NCBI GenBank assembly: GCA_900618425.1
Contig: UZAN01000217.1
Coordinates: forward strand, 1 to 12,648
Length of the DNA stretch: 12,648 bases
Direction of reading: 5' to 3'
Source: Echinostoma caproni
Lineage: Eukaryota; Platyhelminthes; Trematoda; Plagiorchiida; Echinostomatidae
Below, in pieces: positions 1 to 9,400 of the stretch. The stretch's first letter is position 1, and every line of letters starts with the position of its first letter. The notes under the pieces are model-generated. The model made no database searches, had not been told where the DNA came from, and saw only the letters and a list, made by a program, of their open reading frames with translations. The position numbers and the translations under genes were made by a program.

Positions 1-237
1 TACACCTAGGTTGGACAGCTTTCGCAGAAGGAGGTCATGTGGCACCTTGCCGAATGCCTTGCTGAAGTCCACGAAGATGATGTCCGTTTCGTGTCCTTTG
101 GCTTTGTCCTCAGTCCAGCATTCACGTGCAAGTAGCAGGTTTGATAGGCATGAACGACCCGGCCGGAAACCGTGTTGTTGGTGGCACAGTTCATTCATCG
201 TACAGTGAATTGTACGTTTTTTAAAATCTCATACACT
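1..237 (-). mobile_element. LINE reverse transcriptase fragment
   Basis: The reverse strand reads HGFRPGRSCLSNLL, then WTEDKAKGHETDIIFV, then DFSKAFGKVPH, then LLLRKLSNLG, running to the left edge. These are the conserved reverse transcriptase blocks before and around motif A of APE-type non-LTR retrotransposons. The catalytic Asp of FVDFSKAF is kept, while the usual second Asp (SKAFDKV) is Gly. Upstream, YEILKN (near 237-220) is in a different frame followed by a stop, so a frameshift separates it from the main block. It lies in the intron after exon 8 in the same orientation as the host gene. It is a relic as seen; whether the rest is intact cannot be told. Confidence 0.88.
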
Positions 238-281
238 TATCATCAGCAAATACGTTTGCAGATAGTTGTTTATCAACTTAC

Positions 282-463
282 CAGCTCTGGGCCGTTTCCT
301 TTGATGGGTACTGTTATTCGTTCACCATTTTTCTTTACTTGCGTCTTCTCCCAAGTAATATTTTCCATCGGAATGTGGTTTGTCACTGAGCACGAAAGCC
401 TAACGCTACCGCCAACGGAACTTTCATAGACAGACCGTTGCTTGGGTACCAAGACCGGATGAT
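282..463 (-). CDS. Multi-Ig gene exon 8: Ig4, strands A-E (domain completed outside window)
   Basis: The acceptor ATTTTAG and donor GTAAGT bound 182 nt running from phase 1 to phase 0, residues 320-379. It begins HPVLVPKQRS, has GGSVRLSC (Cys343) and NITWEK (Trp356). Asn-Ile-Thr is a possible N-glycosylation site just before the core Trp. Because it ends in phase 0 like the other A exons, a matching F-G exon must lie left of position 1, beyond the LINE fragment. Confidence 0.88.
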
Positions 464-3400
464 CTAAAATATCATTGCAGAGAATATGTATGCGTCAGGT
501 TAGGGGTAGATATGTCTGACGTACTCGGTAAATTCACAACATAAATGGTACCTTTGCTCGGTTTTGGAACCCGTACAGGTTCTTGTTACTTACCGGATAC
601 TTTCAAAGTAATCCGTCGTTTCGCCAGGCCCTGTTCAGTTTTAACGATGCACCAATATTCACCCTCATCTACCTTCGAAACAGCCGGAATATTCTGTTCG
701 TAGAGGGAAAAAATATGAGTGTTTGAACTGATGTGCTTGACTATTTAAAATACTCCACTTAAGCAATTTCTAAATTATCGACCTTTCTCAGGTAGCTACC
801 AAAAACGCCTGGCTGTGGAATGAAGCATGAATGTCAATGACGTCACTAGCGCCTATGCAAACGTAGATCTAGTGCAGTGGTCACAGTTGGATTTTGAACG
901 GATAGATTGTAGTGTAGAGAAAATATTGAATATCGGTTTTCGTAGCTCGGGTGAACTAATTTCCATTTGTGCAACTGGTTGTTTGGCAGATTGAAGTTTT
1001 ATGTTGGGATTGTGAAAAGTTCAGTAGCTTCGGTGAGATTCAGACTTTGATCTGTCAAACAATCATTCGCATAAGTAAACTTGCCTTAGTTGTTCATTCG
1101 GTGGAATCTGATGAATTCTAAGGAGAACCTGTTAGAGCAGTCAGTTTACATGCGAACTGGTGGATGCCATATACCTATGTAAGGTGAATGGGTAATTTGA
1201 ATGTGAAAAGATCAGTGCCATCGATGTGGCCTCGTAGATCAGCTGGTAGAGCGTGCTTTGTACAAAAGCGTAGGCGGTGTCCATGCGTGGGTTCGAATCC
1301 CATCGAGGAACTGAACGTTTCACAATCCCAACATAATTTCCGTTTTGCCTGTTCGCCGAGCTTGACAATTTGTTTTCAAACGTTTCATCACCAGCCTAGG
1401 TGCCTACATCAGTGCTTGTGGAGTGTAGCTATATAGGAACGAATCATCCGCCCTCTATAGAAGCTTGAACAGTTCGGCCTAACTTCCATTTCATCTTTCA
1501 TGTACCACATATAAGAAATACATTCGTGACAATTCACATTTTGTTCATTCAAACCAGCCTAATTCACAAGGTGTGTGCAGTTAGGTGTTAGAATGAAATT
1601 CAAATACATGTACACTCTGTTGGTAATCCGGAACCATTTCAATGGAGATGAAGTCTACACGCAGACCGTTGCGTTGTTCTAACGAGGTTCCCATACACGC
1701 ACATTGCCTAAAATTGTAACAAACCATTTTTAAGACAGTAAATAGACTGTACATTAGGCTATTTTTTCTGATTCTCCTGCAATAAGTAACAAGCGTCATA
1801 AGCTGGCGTATATTCTGAGTTATTTTATTCTACAACAGGGCTTAGAATTAGGAGTCTTGTTTTACTAACCGATTGAAGTTTAGAAAAAGAAAACAAAGCG
1901 GACAGGCTCGCTGACGGGTATCAACACGGGACACGAAGGTGGGATGATTCTCTAGTTATTAGATGCAAATTAGCCTCTCAGAAAACTGCTCCGTACTATA
2001 TATTAGGGTAGAGTAGTCTATCTTCTAACTCGTAATTGCCACCCAGCGCTTTGTGCAAACTCACGTATTCGACAGATCCAGTCAAGGTCGGTGGCAGTTT
2101 GGTAGTAAAAGGATATCTTGGATCCGCCTCCCAGCTCCAACTAGTAGTAAACACTCTAGTCCCGGGATTTACATGGCATGACAGTGACACCGGATGGCCG
2201 CTGACTGCAGTCAATGCCCGTTGTTGATTTGGCTTGAAAACGGGATTTTCTGCGTTGGTTGAATTTGACAAGCGGTAGATATTTCATTGGTGTGTAGTTT
2301 ACACGCTGGTGTCAACAAGAAAATCAAATGTATTCAAGTACGATCTCACATTGTGTTGTCGATGATTACCAAGGAGGGAAGCCAGTTTAGGAGTAACTCT
2401 AGCGATGATATTAACATAGTTGTGCTCAGAAAGCAGATTACAATACTAATGCTATTCCGGTGTTTGGGGATCCCGTGTAGGTGATGGAAAGAAGTATATC
2501 TGCGGATGTGTTTCACTGTGTATCAGTACCGTTTAACCTCTGACAAGTCGAAGTAGTCAAATATCCTTAACAAGTAAAACGAGGTTTTTATTTCTGGATT
2601 ATCCTAGCGCCGCATATTCAAAGTAAACAGTTTGGTGACGAATAAACTGGCTAATGCTTCACATTTTCATCATTAATATTTTTAATTCTTCCTTATTGTT
2701 TTGTTTCCTTTTAATATTATAATTTTAGAGCAGGGGGATGTAAAGAATCAAAGAGCTGTTATACGACAGAATAGAAGGGGTGAGGGTGGGAATGGGTTGT
2801 GTGTTGATGGTATTCAATCCGCCTTGAGCATAAATGGTTTAGTTTTTCCGCTTGGCCTGCAGCTTCATATATTTTATCTAGCCTTATTTTGTATAGAACA
2901 AGGTTTCTTCAGCCTTCAGTTATTTTTTGCCAATTTCAAAAAAAATTACGGAACATGATGATGAGAAATATGTATCGTGAGTTTCAAATCCGTCCCCAAA
3001 CATTAACAGATCTCGACTGAACTAACAGCACTGTGTTATAACTGACTGTAGCACTCGTGCATATAAAGAATATCCTTTTAAATTTAGATTACCTAAACTG
3101 TGTATTTGCACATTAAAATCGCTTACAGTATTCCAACTTATAGCTACTTTCAAATTCACGCAATATACATGCATTCAAACGAGCGGGTTCATGTTTCTGA
3201 TTGATAAGTACTGGAGAACATTGGAGAAATCACCGCGGATGTGGAATGATTACGTGTTCTGACAGTATCTGGCACAAATTCGCCATGCATGCTACATTGT
3301 CCTGCTCCCACTGTGCCCGAGTTCTCATCTCATTATGAAATGTTGGCAAACAACTTCGTAGCACGAAAGTGCATGGCTATTGTTTGCATAAACTGATAAT

Positions 3401-6400
3401 GAATCAGAAAGATCAATGGTATACAAAACAGCCTACAAAATATTCCGTTACGATTGTATATACGAAGCGTACTTGAATTCGAAAGAATTTCGAGATTCAT
3501 GATAAAATATCTACGTTCTGGGGAAAACTACAACATAAAATGAAAAAAATAACAAGCTTGCAGTCACATCCGAGTAACCGTTCTTATCTATCATATAAGA
3601 ACTGATGTTCATTACCTGTTAGGCATCGAGGTTTATCGAAGGCTTCCCGAATCAGATAGAAAGATAAGCAGAGTGATAAGCACATATACGCATTTATCAA
3701 CAATCATACGAAAGAGCTAACTTGAAATAGATTCATTTTACCTAGAACTGTCAACTTCATCCACCTCTGAACGAAGCGTTTTGACATGGTGGCGATTTCA
3801 CAAACATATTCTCCTTCGTCAGATTTCGAAACCATTGAGAGTTTCTGTAAGATGGGTGACGAACAAAATCATTAGTAAAAACTACAAAATTTCTACAATC
3901 AAAGGAAATCTTAGTGCGCACCATAGGCTCATGTGAATTCAGTAGCATACTTGCAATAGAAATGATAGTAAGTAATGTAGCTTACTATTATTATTAGTAG
4001 AAGTCGTATTGCAATCAATTATCATCGTCGTGATCATGTTACAATACTCTTCGTCATTCTCAGTAATAGCTGATGTAGAATAAACTTTAGAAATTTTGTG
4101 ACGTCTATTCACACCATTATAAGCCTTATACAACATTGTCCGCATCCATGAAAATTGCCACATTGGCAGAGAATTTTGCAAAATATATGAAGCTAACTTT
4201 TTATATTCATTTGAATGAGCCATTTCAGTTTGTCTTAACAGAGTGAGTCGAGTTCAAGGTTTCTTCCATCATCCGGTTTATTCTCACAAAACTGGTGTAA
4301 AACTCCCTTGTCAAACATTTTGCATACTTTTGCAAGGTCAAATATTCACCATGAAATTAAAAGGTTATTCACACAATAACCTTCGGCGAGAAAAACAAGT
4401 GTTCCGAATGAATTGCGTTACACTAGAGACAGTCTCGTTTGACTTTAAGCAAATAAGAGGATAAATTGTAAAGTATGTTATAAAACTGGGATGATGGATA
4501 GACTGTTTTTGAAAATGGTCAGCAATTCACGACAACGTAGCCTCACTGCTCTAATATGTACTGTTGCTTACTGATCTGATCTGTTTGTCGTCGTAAATCC
4601 CAGCGTCCACATTGAATTGGTCACCAGGACTCGGTATCCACACCCATCGGAACATGCGTGCGGTTTCACTGGGCACTAGCGCGCAACCCAAGTTGACTTT
4701 TTCACCTTCATGTACTACATAAAAGGTTGGTTGTCCCGATCGAAATACAGGGTCCTCTGTTTCGTTTGACCAGTTGCAAAGAGTGAAGTTTGATAGATTT
4801 AATACCAAAAAGACTGTAATCGGAATACATTTAAACTGTATGTATGCATATATATACTTAATTATACATTTAAAAATATATGTTATAGTTGCCAGGCAAA
4901 GGCCATGGGGTGGTACCGCAGCAACATACATGGCTGAACTATTTGCAGATTGTGACCGTTTGGGACAGATTCAAAATGTTTGTTCGTGAGAAAACATTCA
5001 GATGTGCAAGCCCGGTGGGGAAAAATACATCAGCCTGAAACATTGGAGTTACATCGGCCATTGAAGTCTAGTAATCATCTGCTATGGATATCAATCCATT
5101 TTAGATGGGTAACGCTTCTAAAGAAATTCACATAAAGGGTTATCTGATAACATAGTTGAGTCAGCAATAATCTTAGGGTATTTCTATGCTACTAAAACTG
5201 GCCAACTCCCTGTTCGTACAGAGGGAAAATGCATATTACTTCCGTGGAATACCTGGCCGTCTAACCGCGTCTCTTTTATCTTCATTTCCAGAAAAGTGGT
5301 GGTTGCTTCAAACAACTTCGGCAGAGCTCAGAACAACTGGTGTATATTCTGCACCGTTACATTGTCTAAAGCACCTTCTGTGATCTTTATGGAAACTGAC
5401 CGTTGGTCAAAAAGCTACCAAAGGCATACCACCAAAAACCGTTCTATCCCCAATGATAAATTTAATACCGATTTCGGTTTTGGAAATTTCTCTACACCAC
5501 AACAAGTAGTTAAATCGCTTCCGCTCGATTTAGGACACACGGAATATCTTGTCCTGAGTGGAAAGCTTAGAATAACGAGATGTCATTATTCCAGGCATAA
5601 CGCACAGTTTCAGTGAAAATAATTCCACACGTGTTTGAGCCTAGTATACAATTAACCACTTTAAGATGTATTCACAATTTAACTGTTTGAAGGAAACTCA
5701 CGATCTACAAGGACTTTCAATCTTCGTGTTTGAACGACCTTCTCGTTGTTCTGAATCTGACATTTGTACTTCATTGTAAATGGTCTCGCCGGAACTCTGA
5801 TTGTCTGGAAAGTGAGTGACAAGGTGGATATTAGATGAAGAGAAAACCTGTATCTCTCAAGGTTAAGGAGAGGAAATTTGCAAATACGTGTTTGAGTGTT
5901 TGGGAGTATCGAAGCGTTCTTCTGACCACGGGAATTTCAATGGGTGTTTCTGATTTGCAGCCTTTTCTTTTAAAGACCGTCATGTAGCTCCACGAGGACC
6001 CATTTTGGTTTCCGATTTATTCACATGTCGATAACATGTTATCACAAATTCCACGAATTCGTCTGCGTTATTCTAAAACTCGCTAAAAATAGCATACGAC
6101 TATGAACCCTGAAAGGCTTTGCTTTTTACGGTCATTTAGTGGTTTTACAGTATACATGCCTTCAGGTGTGGTTGATGACACCGGTCACGAAATATCCCTA
6201 TGGGATAAAAATACATCTATGGTTTGTGAATTCCAGTTCGAAAATTTTCATTTTGGGAAAATGTGCGTAAAATAAAGACAAAACATTAAAATTTCCCCGA
6301 AGAACGTCACTGGAATTATTTCCACGGTTATAAAGCGTGTTCCCATAGGGAACATATCTCCCCTATGTGCTTTTCCATTACTATTGACTACTGTGCCGGT

Positions 6401-9400
6401 TCCCCGCTTACAAATCTCGCAGAGGTCAGTGACCTCGTTGGAAGTATTGAATATTACAAATCAGGAATTGTTTTCCTTCAGAATAACTCTCTAGACGAGA
6501 CTATCACGAATGTCTTTTACATTTGGTGGCTTTACCATCTTCCTCGTAAATGAACCCGTAACAGCCCCAAGGGATGAAGAAGGTAATATCATGTAAAAAG
6601 ACGCTTGGTGCCCTAGTTCTACTATAGGTTTTTCTTCACTCTTCCCTTTACAGTTTCGCATTCATTCATGAATACAAGCCAGGATATTCCCGTTAGGCTA
6701 TTCTCCTAAACATTTTACATACGGTTCACAGACGACTGTTCCCAGTTTAGGAATTCTTTTTCAATGGCTTTATTGAATCATGTGGATAATTCTCTTCGTG
6801 TGATGTGTGGTGATTTTAACCATTTGGATCCCCACTTTTTAAATACATTCCATTTGAAAAACTTGATCACGTTCTCTTCCGGGCTGAACGTCAAACTCAA
6901 TCAATCTTTCACATCCAATTACTCGTTTTTGTTGTCTCCTTTTGAAACGATTAGGTCAAAAAGCACTTGTATATATCTAAGGACAACAGGTTGACAAAAA
7001 TTATAAAACAGTTTGATAGACTGACATAAGTCGAATGTATATGGTACACATTCGACATATTATTACACAAAGAGGTCTTCGAGAAATCTGGAGAATGATT
7101 AAGCAGTTTGCCCCCTTCCACTGCACAGTCCATCCGTGGAAACTAGAGATATAAATCGCGGATTCATCAGAACAGCTAACTCCGGTGTGATCCAAGACTA
7201 GATTTACCCCAAGGATCAGTCTCACTTCTTTGCGTGAATTAATCAATAAAAAGGTATTAAGAAACAAAACCTCTCTCAAGTCCCGCAAAACTGGAGTATC
7301 TTGTGACTTCCAACATATTGTCAATAAAACGCGCCGGTACATTATAAAATACCCTTTCGAATATGTTCAACACTGGATTGCAGGAGGAAGACCAGCATTA
7401 CAAAAACTTTCAAGGATTGCTCCACTAAATCTCTTCCCATTGCTTGTACCCCGACCACACCGAAGATGCATGAGGAGATATTTTTACGCAACATAAACGA
7501 TTGCAGTCAGCTTTTTCATGATTCTAGACGCTCTCGAAGCTCTATTTTCCTTAATACAATCCAACGTCTCGTTGCTTGATAATATCTATGAAACTTTATT
7601 AGTCTACCTTTCCGACTACAACAGTGTATTTTGAAGATTTGAGATAAGCTTCTTTCTCTTATTGTAGACCGTGGGTCAATCTGCGTACCGAAGTGACTAC
7701 TTTTTCTTTCAAAGATAGTCCACGCACACTACTGTGGGAAGTCTATTTAGCCTAATCTTCTAATTTAAGGGTTCCCCAAGGTGATATTTTATCTCCTTTA
7801 CTATTTTTTCACATGCTTAACTTCCATGCTGCTTACAACGATCACGTTTGTTGATGACATCGATTTGGTTGCACTGTATCCCTGTAACTTTATCTTCCTT
7901 ACGATCAACCCTGGTATCGCACAATTTAACTAGTGATCTTCTGCACAGAGCTTTTCAATGAACCCATCTAAATGCGATGGTGCTTTATGTTCTCTCTCTG
8001 TAAGGGTGAACCATACTTTAGTTATCTCGAGGCATGTCAGCCATTGTTCATTACTGCTACAACCTCTTAGCCGGGAAATATCAGTCAAATCCTTGACCGT
8101 TATTCTTAATCATCCAAAGAGCACGTAAATAGTGATAAAACAGTTTGTAACTGCCTGCAGTTTACGACACCTTTTCTATGCCTCGCCAGTAATCTTTTCA
8201 GTCTATTGCAGAAAGACATTTTTGGAACCTCCAGATTCTTCAGACATTTATCAGTGTGTTGTGGTTCGCACACAGAGCTCACGTCATTCATAACAAAGGC
8301 AGCTAGCTAGCACACGAAGGCTTGTGATAGATTTGCTTGTAAAATGCAGCCGGACTACTATCACGCTTTTAACGCCCCATCATCCAAATGTGTCTTAATA
8401 TATTCTACTCGCTCTAAACACAGACAACTTCAAGCAAGTACAAAAGTACACCACTGGTCTATTGTTACTTTAATTGCCCTTTGTGTTTCAGTATGACCCT
8501 ATGTTTCGTGATTTGGTACAGTAATCAGTCCACTGAGCATTCGTGCATTTAAGCATCTTGCCACTTTTTTTCTGTTGAGCATTAATCAAACGAACATTCA
8601 GTCAAAGTGTGCATGAAATTGTTAAACCATTTAGGTCAAAAAAACAGTGATACAATGATAAGGATCATAAGATTCTCGGACGTCCACTAAGAATAGTATT
8701 CATACAATATAGTTGACGAGTGCACTGTGCAACATGAGACAAGACAGTCTAATCCTTCGGATCACATACCATTCAGAATCGCTGAACCTGAAGAGACATG
8801 ATTTCGGCGTAGAAATGCTACAAACTCCAAACTACTAAAGTTACTCACTGCCCCTTACTTCAACGGAGACATAATTCATTTCGTACTCCAGAAATGCCAC
8901 TTGTAATTCTGAGTTTTTCTAGGATCTCGGTGCTTGCTTCACTTGAATTTGTCTGTAATCCCACGGTGTTTGCGTACCAGTCGTTTACACTTTAAAGCTG
9001 GTATTCAACGAAATGTTGACTTGTATCAGAAATCCAAACTGGTTTAACTGCATAAACCAGTGGAATAAAGTTGCACTAATTGATATGTGTGGAGTCACAC
9101 ACGGACATGCATACATATTCCCTTAATGTGTTCTTATCCAAAAGCTTTTATTTACCACCAACCAGCTCAACTAGTTGGACAGAAACCTTGTAAGAAGCTT
9201 GAAACACTGTCAATGGAATATTATGATCTGGTATTTGCGTTGATCAACCGAACATTAGGCACGGAGCATTGCGTCGTGCCCAATCTCTTCATTCACGAGT
9301 AATCAGATTGCGTCTTATGACGAATGAAAAGATACAGGATGTATTGCCTGTATTTCTCCACTTGACGTTAGGCTTCAATTTTGATGATCACCTGGAGACG

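Noticed and set aside
172..429. Plus-strand open frame of 85 codons
   Set aside because: It lies antisense over exon 8 and the LINE fragment and has no motif of its own.
1228..1310. A functional tRNA gene
   Set aside because: There is no U33, the outer two acceptor pairs are mismatched, the D stem is interrupted, and a decayed copy with the same downstream body sits inverted nearby. A SINE head explains it better.
2036..2227. Plus-strand open frame of 63 codons
   Set aside because: It lies antisense over exon 6 and is a shadow of the Ig coding sequence.
3939..4223. Possible cassette exon on the minus strand (94 codons)
   Set aside because: It contains a GTAAGC donor, but the phases it would give do not fit the phase-0 intron 4 and the residues show no Ig pattern.
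4551..4931. Reading the whole 126-codon minus frame as one exon
   Set aside because: Only 4756-4572 carries Ig sequence. The upstream part is tyrosine- and isoleucine-rich low complexity behind a usable CAG acceptor, and the phase pattern requires that acceptor.
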